The position numbers were made by a program, and so were the translations under genes. A stretch of DNA of 64,000 nucleotides, from the NCBI RefSeq assembly GCF_036946125.1, contig NZ_JAQIJT010000002.1, positions 2,416,001-2,480,000 of the forward strand. Reading direction: 5' to 3'. This DNA comes from Sphingomonas adhaesiva (GTDB lineage: Bacteria; Pseudomonadota; Alphaproteobacteria; Sphingomonadales; Sphingomonadaceae). Shown here in pieces: positions 25,700-33,485 of this stretch. The notes under the pieces are model-generated. The model had not been told where the DNA came from. It did no database searches and saw nothing but the letters and a program-made list of their open reading frames with translations. The first letter of the stretch is position 1; every line of letters starts with the position of its first letter.

Positions 25700-25808
25700 T
25701 GGCGCCCCGCCCACCACCACACCACGTGCGGCGACATTCCCGCCATCGCCGTGCAAGTGCCGCAATCCGGCGGACATTGTCGGCGTCTCGCGCATTCCTG
25801 TCTCGACG

Positions 25809-27605
25809 ATGACGCTGCCCCAGATCCTCTCCATCGCGACGCTCATCGGCATGATGGCGCTCTTCATCTGGGGGCGGTTCCGCTACGACGTGACCGCGAT
25901 CGTCGCGCTGCTGGCCGCGCTGCTGCTCGGCATCGTGTCGCCCGCGGAGGCGTTCAAGGGCTTCTCCGACGACATCGTCGTCATCGTCGGCTCCGCGCTG
26001 GTCATTTCGGCCGCGGTGCAGCGCTCGGGCGTTGTCGAGCGCGCGCTGCGGCGCGTCGGGCGGCGCGTCACCCGCGTGCGCTCGCAATTGCTGGTCCTGA
26101 CCGCGTCGGTCGGCTTCGCCAGCGCGCTGGTGAAGAACATCGGCGCGCTCGCCATGCTCATGCCCGCCTCGTTCCAGATGGCGAAGAAGAACGACGCCAG
26201 CCCCTCGGTCTTCCTGATGCCGATGTCGTTCGCCGCCTTGCTCGGCGGATTGATGACGCTGGTCGGCACGTCCCCCAACATCATCGTCAGCCGCGCGCGC
26301 GAGCAGATGACCGGCCAGCCGTTCGGCATGTTCGACTATACGCCGGTCGGGCTCGGGCTGTTCGTCATCGGGCTGATCTACCTGCGCTTCGCCTATCGCC
26401 TGATCCCGCGGGACCGCCGTGCCGCCCCGACCATGGGCGAGGCGCTCGACATCACCGCCTATGTGACCGAGGTGGTGCTCACCGCCGGTTCGCCCGCCGT
26501 CGGGGAGACGGTGCAGGCGTTCCTCGACCGGCACGAGGGCGAGGTGACGGTGACGCAGCTGCTGCGCGCCGGAATGCGCAGCGCCCCCCTGCCCGACACC
26601 GAATTGCGGGAGGACGACACGCTGATCCTGGGCGGCGAGCCCGACGCGCTGGAGCGCGTGATCGCGGGCGACCGCCTCGCCTATGAGGGCGAGGCGCGCG
26701 AGAAGGCGCAGGAGCGGCGCGACAGGGAGGCCGGCACCGACGCGGGCGAAGTCGGCGTGATCGAGGCGGTCGTCAACGCCGGATCGCGACTGGAGGGGCA
26801 GACCGCCGGCCAGCTGAACCTGCAACGCCAGCACGGCGTCAACCTGATCGCGATCTCGCGCCGGGGCGAGCGGCTGTCGCGGCGGCTCGCCAACATCCGC
26901 CTGCGCACGGGCGACGTCGTCGTGCTTCAGGGCGGGCTGGATACGATGCCCGGGAAACTGCGCGATCTCGGCTGCCTGCCGCTGGCGGAGCGCGACCTGC
27001 GGCTCGGCTCGCGGCGCGCGACATGGCTGCCGATCTCGATCCTGGGCGTGGCGATGTTCCTGACCGCGATGGGCTGGGTGCCGGTCGCGGTCGCCTTCTT
27101 CGCCGCGGCGGGGCTGGTGATGGCGACCGGCGCCATCAGCCCGCGCGACGCCTATGAGCATGTCGAATGGCCGATCCTCATCATGCTGGGCGCGCTGATC
27201 CCGGTGTCCGATTCGCTGCGCACCACCGGCGCGTCGGACGTGATCGCGACGTGGCTGGCGCAGTTCGCGACCACGCTGCCGCCATGGGGCGCGGTCGCGC
27301 TGATCCTGGCCGCGGCGATGGCGGTGACGCCGTTCCTGAACAATGCCGCGACCGTGCTGGTGATGGCACCGATCGCCGCGCAGTTCGCCGGCGATCTGGG
27401 CTATCGGCCGGAGGCGTTCCTGATGGCGACCGCGGTGGGCGCGGGGTGCGACTTCCTCACCCCGATCGGGCACCAGTGCAACACGCTGGTGCTCGGCCCC
27501 GGCGGCTATCGCTTCGGCGACTATGCGCGGCTGGGCGCGCCGCTGTCGCTGCTGGTCCTGCTCCTGGGCACGCCGCTGATCCTGTTCGTCTGGCCGCTGG
27601 GGTGA
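25809..27605 (+). CDS. SLC13-family permease with two RCK-C (TrkA-C) domains
   Basis: A 598-residue transporter of the DASS/SLC13 type: two membrane halves (about 1-200 and 390-598) flank a soluble central part with two TrkA-C-like domains (about 225-290 and 310-385, e.g. LREDDTLILGGEPDALERV and GDVVVLQGGLDTM). The substrate motif regions show TLVGTSPNIIVS in the first half and MAVTPFLNNAATVLVMAPIA in the second, typical of anion:sodium symporters. The natural substrate (sulfate, dicarboxylate or other) is unclear. The gene stands alone. Confidence 0.88.
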   Translation: MTLPQILSIATLIGMMALFIWGRFRYDVTAIVALLAALLLGIVSPAEAFKGFSDDIVVIVGSALVISAAVQRSGVVERALRRVGRRVTRVRSQLLVLTASVGFASALVKNIGALAMLMPASFQMAKKNDASPSVFLMPMSFAALLGGLMTLVGTSPNIIVSRAREQMTGQPFGMFDYTPVGLGLFVIGLIYLRFAYRLIPRDRRAAPTMGEALDITAYVTEVVLTAGSPAVGETVQAFLDRHEGEVTVTQLLRAGMRSAPLPDTELREDDTLILGGEPDALERVIAGDRLAYEGEAREKAQERRDREAGTDAGEVGVIEAVVNAGSRLEGQTAGQLNLQRQHGVNLIAISRRGERLSRRLANIRLRTGDVVVLQGGLDTMPGKLRDLGCLPLAERDLRLGSRRATWLPISILGVAMFLTAMGWVPVAVAFFAAAGLVMATGAISPRDAYEHVEWPILIMLGALIPVSDSLRTTGASDVIATWLAQFATTLPPWGAVALILAAAMAVTPFLNNAATVLVMAPIAAQFAGDLGYRPEAFLMATAVGAGCDFLTPIGHQCNTLVLGPGGYRFGDYARLGAPLSLLVLLLGTPLILFVWPLG

Positions 27606-27648
27606 GGCAGGGCTTGGCGCGCGCGCCGATCGGCGCCACACCCGCGCC

Positions 27649-28764
27649 ATGATCGCCGCGCTTCTCCTGCTGCTGGCTCAGGCAGCCGCTCCCGCCACCC
27701 CGCCGCCCGCCACGCCACCGATCGCCGCCGCCGCGGTCCCCCGCACCCCGGCCGCGACGCGCTGGCCCACGCGCGAGGCGGATTATATCATTCCGGGCTT
27801 CCGCTTCCGCTCGGGCGAGACGCTGCCCGCGCTGCGCGTGCATTACACCACGCTCGGCCAACCGCATCGCGATGCGAAGGGTGAGATCGACAATGCCGTC
27901 ATGGTCCTCCACGGCACCGGCGGGACGGGCAGGCAGTTCCTCAATCCCGCCTTCGCGGACGAATTGTACGGGCCCGGCCAGCCGCTCGACATCACGCGCT
28001 ATTGGATCATCCTGCCCGACGGCATCGGGCACGGCGGCTCGTCGAAGCCTTCCGACGGGCTGCACATGCGCTTCCCGGCCTATGATTACGACGACATGGT
28101 CGAGGCGCAGTACCGGCTGCTGCGCGACGGGCTGGGCATCCGCCGGATGCGGCTGGTGATGGGCACGTCGATGGGGTGCATGCACAGCCTGATGTGGGGC
28201 GAGGCGCATGCCGACTTTCTGCGCGCGCTGATGCCGCTGGCGTGCGAGCCGGTGGAGATCGCGGGGCTGAACCGCATGTGGCGGCAGCTGGCGATCGACG
28301 GCATCCAGACCGATCCGGCGTGGCAGAACGGCGAATATCGCACGCCCCCGGTGCAGGGACTGCGCACCGCCGCCAGCCTGCTGTTCGTCGCGGGCGCGGC
28401 GCCGCTCTACTTCCAGGCGCAATATCCCACCCGCGCCGCGGCGGAGGCGTTCGCGCGCCAGCGGGTCGCCGCCTCGATCGCCGCGACCGACGCCAACGAC
28501 CTGATCTACCAGGTCGACGCCTCGCGCAGCTATGCCCCCTGGTCGCGGCTGGAGGCGATCACCGTGCCGACGACGTGGATCAACTCCGCCGACGACTTCA
28601 TCAACCCGCGCAACCTCGACTACCCGACCCGCGCGGTGGCGCGGATGAAGGATGCGCGCTTCCGGCTGGTCCCGGAGACCGCCGACACGCGCGGCCACGG
28701 CACCCACACGGTCGCACGCTTCTGGAAGCGGGATCTCGCCGATCTGCTCGACCGTACGAAATAG
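27649..28764 (+). CDS. secreted alpha/beta hydrolase (homoserine acetyltransferase-like)
   Basis: A 371-residue alpha/beta-fold protein with a signal peptide (residues 1 to about 14) and a Pro/Ala-rich linker. The nucleophile elbow is GTSMGCMHSL, with Ser in the place used by MetX-type acetyltransferases; HGTGGTGRQF forms the oxyanion region, and the Asp/His pair fits SADDFINP and TRGHGTHTVA. MetX enzymes are cytoplasmic, so the signal peptide argues for an extracytoplasmic esterase. The stop at 28762-28764 lies 1 nt before the TA target of IS630 copy 1, so the gene is intact. Confidence 0.85.
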   Translation: MIAALLLLLAQAAAPATPPPATPPIAAAAVPRTPAATRWPTREADYIIPGFRFRSGETLPALRVHYTTLGQPHRDAKGEIDNAVMVLHGTGGTGRQFLNPAFADELYGPGQPLDITRYWIILPDGIGHGGSSKPSDGLHMRFPAYDYDDMVEAQYRLLRDGLGIRRMRLVMGTSMGCMHSLMWGEAHADFLRALMPLACEPVEIAGLNRMWRQLAIDGIQTDPAWQNGEYRTPPVQGLRTAASLLFVAGAAPLYFQAQYPTRAAAEAFARQRVAASIAATDANDLIYQVDASRSYAPWSRLEAITVPTTWINSADDFINPRNLDYPTRAVARMKDARFRLVPETADTRGHGTHTVARFWKRDLADLLDRTK

Positions 28765-28780
28765 CTAGAGTCAGTTTCGA

Positions 28781-29434
28781 TCATGTTTGCACGTAGCCTG
28801 AGTGTCGGAGGTAGTTTGCGCATTCGGCGGGTCTGAAGCGTTTGAGGATGTGCTTGAGGGCTGTGACGATGGCGTCGAAGGAGCGCGGGGCGGCCTTTCG
28901 GAGCAGCGCCTTGATCTTGGCGAAGGCCTGCTCGATCGGGTTGAAGTCGGGGCTGTAGGCTGGAAGGTAGAGCAGGCCCATGCCTGCATCCTCGAGACAC
29001 TGCCGGACGCCGTCGACCTTGTGGGCCGCCAGGTTGTCGCAGACCACGATGCTGCCGGGCGGCAGTTCGGGGATGAGGTGATCGGTCAGCCATTGCTGGA
29101 AGATGCGGCCGGTCATCGGCGTGTCGATCAGCATCGGCGCGGCGATGCCGTCGTGGCGCAGGCCGGCGACGAAGGTCGAGGTCATCCAGTGCCCGTGGGG
29201 TGCCTTGCCGAGCAGCGGCTTGCCCTTCCGGCCCCAGCCGCGCAGCCGGGTCATGCTGGTGGTCGTCCCTGTCTCGTCGACGAAGACCAGCGACGTGAAG
29301 TCCAGTCCGGCCTGTGCGGCACGCCAGACCTCGCGCGCGACCGCGACGTCCGGCCGGTCCTGCTCAGCCGCGAAGATGGTCCTTTTTTTTGTGCCGCAGC
29401 CCCAGCCTGCGCACCGTCCGCCAGACGCTCGCAT
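28781..29434 (-). CDS. IS630 transposase, C-terminal (catalytic) frame, copy 1
   Basis: A frame of up to 217 codons holding the DDE catalytic domain: D in SLVFVDETG, D in IVVCDNLAAHK and E in FNPIEQAFAKIKALL. Translation from the first Met is unlikely to be the native product: the frame overlaps the upstream helix-turn-helix frame by 71 nt across an A8 run on the coding strand (29383-29390). A +1 shift or slippage there joins ...LRHKK to KRTIFAAEQDRPD. The stop is TGA near the left end of the element. Confidence 0.9.
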   Translation of the reverse strand: MRASGGRCAGWGCGTKKRTIFAAEQDRPDVAVAREVWRAAQAGLDFTSLVFVDETGTTTSMTRLRGWGRKGKPLLGKAPHGHWMTSTFVAGLRHDGIAAPMLIDTPMTGRIFQQWLTDHLIPELPPGSIVVCDNLAAHKVDGVRQCLEDAGMGLLYLPAYSPDFNPIEQAFAKIKALLRKAAPRSFDAIVTALKHILKRFRPAECANYLRHSGYVQT

Positions 29435-29726
29435 AACTGACCTCGATCCCGCGCCCGGCCAGCTCGCTCCTGACTTCGCCCAGCGTCAACTCCGGCACCT
29501 CGGCCAGCCGCTCGCCGATCCAGCCCGCCTGATCCAGCAGCTTCGAGCGCCGATCGCCGCCCATCGGCCGCGCCGCGTGGCTGCTCTCGCGCCGGTAGCG
29601 CCGCCACCAGTTCCCCGCCGTGCTCGGCGCCACGTCGAACGCCGCACCCACCTCCCGACAGCTCCGCCCCGTCGCCATCGCCGCTACCACCCGCTTGCGA
29701 AGGTCATCCGAATACGCCTTGCCCAT
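29364..29726 (-). CDS. IS630 transposase, N-terminal (helix-turn-helix) frame, copy 1
   Basis: 120 codons with the paired-like helix-turn-helix domain typical of IS630: YSDDLRKRVVAAMATGRSCR, VAPSTAGNWWRRYR and a second helical unit LGEVRSELAGRGIEVSYASV. Alone it would make a DNA-binding protein without catalysis, possibly a regulator of transposition. Joined to the downstream frame at the A8 run it gives the full transposase of about 310 residues. Confidence 0.9.
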   Translation of the reverse strand: MGKAYSDDLRKRVVAAMATGRSCREVGAAFDVAPSTAGNWWRRYRRESSHAARPMGGDRRSKLLDQAGWIGERLAEVPELTLGEVRSELAGRGIEVSYASVWRTVRRLGLRHKKKDHLRG

Positions 29727-29815
29727 CCACGCCAGCCTCCCATCCGGCCAGCACCTTGAATCACCAAATCACCCCTACGTGAATCCCCCTTGATTCAACT
29801 CGGTCGCAGACGACT

Positions 29816-30487
29816 CTAGGCGCGCACGCTGTCGAGCAGCAGCGCGATGACGTGGCGTGCGTAGTCGCGGCGCAGCGCATCGTCGATGTCGGGGACGCCG
29901 AACGCCCATTTCAACGCGTAGCGAGCCTGGAACAGGTGATCGCACGCGCCGATCAGCGAGAAATAGAACAGCATCGGGTCGATGTGGCGGAAGACCCCTT
30001 CCGCCTCGCCCTGCGCCAGGATCGCGGCCTGCGCGCGCGCCAGCGGCTGCACCACGCGCTCGGAGATGAAGCGCGCGCCCTCCCCGTCCACCTCCTGCGA
30101 CAGCGCCGCGATCAGGCGGTTGAGATAGGGGTGCTCGAAATAGGTCTTGATGATCGCCTGGATGTGGCGCGTCAGCTTCTCCTCCGCCGGCAGGTCGGCC
30201 GCGACCAGATCCTCCAGCATCGGGAAGGTGCCGCCGACGTCGCGGCTGATGAGCGCCCGGAACAGCCCCGACTTGCCGCCGAAGCGGTAATGGATCAGCG
30301 CGGAATTGAGGCCGGCGCGCGCCGCGATCTCGTTGAAGGTGACGGTGATCGAATTGCGCTCGATCATCAGCCCGCTGGCCGCGTCCAGCAGCACGTCGCC
30401 CGAGTGGCGACCATCGCGCTTGCGCGGCCTCACCGGCGCGCGCGCGCCCACGCCGCGCACAGGGGTTCCCGCTGACAGGCTGGGCAT
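29816..30487 (-). CDS. TetR-family regulator
   Basis: A 223-residue TetR-type repressor. The basic N terminus is followed by the helix-turn-helix (ITVTFNEIAARAGLNSALIHYRFGGKSGLF, residues about 47-76) and a helical ligand-binding domain. Its TAG stop is made from the last base of IS630 copy 1 plus the TA target, but the uninterrupted site would have read TAG as well, so the protein end is unchanged. It lies 124 nt downstream of mmsB on the same strand and may control acyl-CoA metabolism genes (inference). Confidence 0.88.
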   Translation of the reverse strand: MPSLSAGTPVRGVGARAPVRPRKRDGRHSGDVLLDAASGLMIERNSITVTFNEIAARAGLNSALIHYRFGGKSGLFRALISRDVGGTFPMLEDLVAADLPAEEKLTRHIQAIIKTYFEHPYLNRLIAALSQEVDGEGARFISERVVQPLARAQAAILAQGEAEGVFRHIDPMLFYFSLIGACDHLFQARYALKWAFGVPDIDDALRRDYARHVIALLLDSVRA

Positions 30488-30611
30488 CCGCGTCTCATCC
30501 CTTTTCGCGGGCCCGCTATGACGATGCCCTCTCCTGACGGGGAGGATAAGGCCGCTTCGGAACGGATGGCAAGGAGAAACCCCGTCCTTCCCGCTCAGGC
30601 GGGGATGACGA

Positions 30612-31490
30612 TCATCCGCGGTCCAGCATCCGGATGATCCCGGAGAAATCCAGCCCGCCCTGCCCCGCGTCAGCGAACGCCTGGTACAGCTCGCGCGCGC
30701 GCTCGCCCATCGGCACCTGCGCCTGGACGCCCTCCGCCGCCGCCATGGCGAGGTTTAGGTCCTTGAGCATCAGCGCGCCCGCGAACCCGCCCCGATAGTC
30801 GCGATCGGCGGGCGATACCGGGCCGACGCCGGGCACCGGGCAATAGCTCGTCATCGACCAGCTCTGCCCGGTCGCCTGCCCGGAGATGTCGAAGAAGGTC
30901 TGCGGGTCGAGCCCCAGCCGCTGCGCCAGCACGAACGCCTCGCACGTCGCGATCATCGTCGAGCCCAGGATCAGGTTGTTGCACAGCTTCGCCGCCTGTC
31001 CCGCACCGTTGCCGCCGGCGTGGATCACCGCCTTGCCCATGTCCTCCAGGAACGGCCGGGCGAGCTCGAACGCCTCCGCGCTGCCGCCGACCATGAAGGT
31101 CAGCGTGCCCCCCTCCGCCGCCGCGATCCCGCCGCTGACCGGCGCGTCCACCGCGGGGACGCCGCGCGCCGCCGCGCCCTGCGCCAGTTCGCGCGCGGTG
31201 GCGACGTCGATCGTCGAACAGTCGATCAGGATGGTGGAGGCGGCCGCGCCGCCCAGGCTCTCGGCATAGACCTGCGCGACATGCCGCCCGGCCGGCAGCA
31301 TGGTGACGACCGCCTCGGCGCCCTCCGCCGCCTCGGTCGCGGAGGCGACCGGCAGGCACCCCGCCGCCTTCGCGCGCTCCATCGCCTCGGCCGACAGGTC
31401 GAACGCGCGGACGTCGTGCCCCTTCTTCGCCAGATTGGCGGCCATCCCGCCGCCCATGTTGCCCAGCCCGATGAACCCGACGCGTGCCAT
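30612..31490 (-). CDS. mmsB: 3-hydroxyisobutyrate dehydrogenase
   Basis: A 292-residue beta-hydroxyacid dehydrogenase oxidising 3-hydroxyisobutyrate to methylmalonate semialdehyde with NAD. It has the N-terminal Rossmann motif GFIGLGNMGGGMAANLAKKG, substrate motif DAPVSGGIAAAEGGTLTFMV and catalytic Lys in GNGAGQAAKLCNNL. It is the distal step before mmsA in valine breakdown, whose gene lies 5 kb upstream on the same strand. A palindromic repeat separates it from the enoyl-CoA hydratase gene. Confidence 0.93.
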   Translation of the reverse strand: MARVGFIGLGNMGGGMAANLAKKGHDVRAFDLSAEAMERAKAAGCLPVASATEAAEGAEAVVTMLPAGRHVAQVYAESLGGAAASTILIDCSTIDVATARELAQGAAARGVPAVDAPVSGGIAAAEGGTLTFMVGGSAEAFELARPFLEDMGKAVIHAGGNGAGQAAKLCNNLILGSTMIATCEAFVLAQRLGLDPQTFFDISGQATGQSWSMTSYCPVPGVGPVSPADRDYRGGFAGALMLKDLNLAMAAAEGVQAQVPMGERARELYQAFADAGQGGLDFSGIIRMLDRG

Positions 31491-31514
31491 ATCGCTCTCC
31501 AGTAAACTCGTATC

Positions 31515-31596
31515 GTCACCCCGGCCCTGAGCCGGGGTCCCGCTGTGTCGTCGCCGCCGCGGAAGAAGCGGGAGCCCGGATCACGTCCGGGGTGAC
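31515..31596. repeat. GTCACCCCGG palindromic repeat
   Basis: Left arm GTCACCCCGGCCCTGAGCC then GGGGTCCCGCT, right arm AAGCGGGAGCCCGGATCACG then TCCGGGGTGAC. It lies inside the valine operon between enoyl-CoA hydratase and mmsB, where it could weaken readthrough or stabilise upstream mRNA. Confidence 0.85.
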
Positions 31597-31603
31597 GGCG
31601 TGG

Positions 31604-32380
31604 CTATTTCCCCCTCCACTGCCCCGCGCGCTTCTCGACGAAGGCGGCCATGCCCTCCTTCTGGTCGGCGGTGCCGAACAGGCCGTTGAACAGCCGCCGC
31701 TCGAACTGCACGCCCTGCGCGAGGCCCGTCTCGAACGCGACGTTCACCATTTCCTTGTTCGCGATCACCGCCAGCGGCGCCATGCCGGCGATCGTGGCCG
31801 CGGTCTTGACCGCCTCCTCGACCAGATCGCCCGCCGGGATCACGCGGCTGACGAGGCCGGCGCGCTCCGCCTCGGCGGCGTCCATCATGCGGCCCGTCAG
31901 GCACATCTCCATCGCCTTGGCCTTGCCCACCGCACGCGCGAGGCGCTGCGATCCGCCCATGCCCGGCGACACCGCCAGCTTGATCTCCGGCTGGCCGAAC
32001 TTCGCGGTGTCGGCGGCCAGGATGAAGTCGCACATCATCGCCAGCTCGCACCCGCCGCCCAGCGCATAGCCCGCGACCGCGGCGATGATCGGCTTGCGCG
32101 TGCGCGTCAGCGTCTCGTACCCGCCGAAGAAGTTCGCGCCGTACATATCGGCGAAGCCCTGCGCCGACATCTCCTTGATATCCGCGCCCGCGGCGAACGC
32201 CTTCTCGCTGCCGGTCAGCACCGCGCACCCCTGCGACGGGTCCGCATCGAACGCGGCGAACGCGGCGAGCAGGTCCGCGAGCACCTGCGAGTTGAGCGCA
32301 TTGAGCGCCTGCGGACGGTTCAGCGTCACCAGCGTGACGGCCCCGCGCTGCTCGACGAGGATCGTTTCATAATCGGCCAT
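31604..32380 (-). CDS. enoyl-CoA hydratase
   Basis: A 258-residue crotonase-fold enzyme. The oxyanion-hole segments AFAAGADIKEM and AGYALGGGCELAMMCD and the two catalytic glutamates (in GGCELAM and in KFGQPEIKLAVSPGMGG) are present, as in short-chain enoyl-CoA hydratases (EchA/FadB-like). In the valine pathway it would hydrate methacrylyl-CoA. The start at 32380 has AGGAG 9-10 nt upstream, so the 15-residue longer frame is rejected. Confidence 0.93.
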   Translation of the reverse strand: MADYETILVEQRGAVTLVTLNRPQALNALNSQVLADLLAAFAAFDADPSQGCAVLTGSEKAFAAGADIKEMSAQGFADMYGANFFGGYETLTRTRKPIIAAVAGYALGGGCELAMMCDFILAADTAKFGQPEIKLAVSPGMGGSQRLARAVGKAKAMEMCLTGRMMDAAEAERAGLVSRVIPAGDLVEEAVKTAATIAGMAPLAVIANKEMVNVAFETGLAQGVQFERRLFNGLFGTADQKEGMAAFVEKRAGQWRGK

Positions 32381-32399
32381 GTGCACAGTCTCCTGATCG

Positions 32400-33440
32400 T
32401 CAGTACGGGTTCCACGCCTCGCCATCGGGCAGCGGCGCGAAGATCTGGTCGATGACGTGATCGCTCACGCCGTCCGGCGTGGCGGGGTTCCAGCGCGGTG
32501 CGTTGTCCTTGTCCACGATCACCGCGCGCACCCCCTCCAGGAAGTCGTGGCGCTGCACCACGCGAGCGCCGACCGCATATTCCTGCCGCATCTCGTCCTC
32601 GAACGTCGCCATCGTGCGCCCGTCGAGCAGCAGCTTCAGGCTGACCTTCATCGTCTGCGGCGACTTGGTCTTCAGCGTCGCCAGCGTCCCTTTCGCGAAG
32701 TCGGACGGGTCCGCCTCCAGCGCCTCGAACACCTCCTCCAGCCGGTCGGACGCGAACAGCCGGTCGATCGCCTCGCGGTGGGCGAGCAGCCTCGCCTCGC
32801 CCGGCTCCACGGACAGCGCATCCAGCACGCCCGCGACGTCGTCCGGCGTTGTCGCCAGCCGCGTTTTCGCGTCCTCGACGCGCTCGGCGGGCAGGTAATG
32901 CGTCGCCAGCCCCAGCGCCCGCGTCTCCGCCCCGTCCAGCCGGTGCCCGGTCAGCGCCAGGAACTGTCCGATGCGCCCCGGCAGCCGCGACAGATACCAG
33001 CCGCCACCGACATCGGGGAACAGCCCGATTCCCGTCTCCGGCATCGCCAGCTTCGTATTTTCCGTCGCGACGCGGTAGCGGCACGGCTGGCTGATGCCGA
33101 CGCCGCCGCCCATCGTGACGCCGTCCATGAACGCGACCGTGTCCTTGGCATAGGTGAACAGCCGGTGGTTCATGCGATATTCGGTGGCGAAGAAGGCGCG
33201 CGCCTCCGCGCCGTCCTTCGCACCCGATTCCGCTAGCATCCGGATGTCGCCCCCGGCGCAGAAGCCCCTGCCCTCGGCATGGTCGATCACGACGCAGCGG
33301 ATGGCGGCATCCTCGCGCCATGCCTCCAGCGCGTCGAGCACGCCGGCGCACATCGCGGTGTTCAGCGCGTGGATCGCCTTGGGCCGGTTCAGCCGGATGC
33401 GCCCGACCGGGCCGTCGGTGGTGATGATGAGGTCGTTCAT
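32400..33440 (-). CDS. 3-hydroxyisobutyryl-CoA hydrolase-like protein
   Basis: A 346-residue crotonase-superfamily protein of the HIBYL-CoA hydrolase type: GRGFCAGGDIRML, FMDGVTMGGGVGIS, and the marker segment MPETGIGLFPDVGGGWYLSRLPG with the catalytic Glu/Asp. It releases 3-hydroxyisobutyrate from its CoA ester in valine breakdown. Its start follows AGGAAGAGGGT. It sits between the acyl-CoA dehydrogenase and the enoyl-CoA hydratase, in pathway-compatible order. Confidence 0.93.
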   Translation of the reverse strand: MNDLIITTDGPVGRIRLNRPKAIHALNTAMCAGVLDALEAWREDAAIRCVVIDHAEGRGFCAGGDIRMLAESGAKDGAEARAFFATEYRMNHRLFTYAKDTVAFMDGVTMGGGVGISQPCRYRVATENTKLAMPETGIGLFPDVGGGWYLSRLPGRIGQFLALTGHRLDGAETRALGLATHYLPAERVEDAKTRLATTPDDVAGVLDALSVEPGEARLLAHREAIDRLFASDRLEEVFEALEADPSDFAKGTLATLKTKSPQTMKVSLKLLLDGRTMATFEDEMRQEYAVGARVVQRHDFLEGVRAVIVDKDNAPRWNPATPDGVSDHVIDQIFAPLPDGEAWNPY

Positions 33441-33455
33441 ACCCTCTTCCTCTCG

Positions 33456-33485
33456 ATCGTCCCTTCAATCGTCCCTTCAATCGTC
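33456..33485. repeat. 12-bp tandem repeat, about 2.5 units
   Basis: ATCGTCCCTTCA occurs at 33456-33467 and 33468-33479, followed by a broken third unit (ATCGTC). It fills the gap between acyl-CoA dehydrogenase and the HIBYL-CoA hydrolase. On the transcribed strand each unit carries GAAGGGA, a Shine-Dalgarno-like string. Confidence 0.85.

Larger units (their letters stand above)
28768..29816 (-). mobile_element. IS630-family insertion sequence, copy 1
   Basis: A 1,049-nt element flanked by TA dinucleotides (28766-28767 and 29817-29818), the target duplication of the IS630/Tc1 group. Its ends are short imperfect inverted repeats: GAGTCAGTTTCGA against GAGTCGTCTGCGA, 9 of 13 matching. By eye it is identical to the copy at 55169-56217, in the same orientation. 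It carries a two-frame transposase. It sits between the convergent stops of the alpha/beta hydrolase and TetR genes and damages neither. Confidence 0.95.

Noticed and set aside
27649..28764. metX (homoserine acetyltransferase)
   Set aside because: The fold and nucleophile elbow match, but a signal peptide and Pro-rich linker argue for an exported hydrolase.
28781..29726. IS630 transposase as a frameshifted pseudogene
   Set aside because: Both copies share the same A8 arrangement and look otherwise intact, so a programmed or slippage-based shift is more likely than decay.
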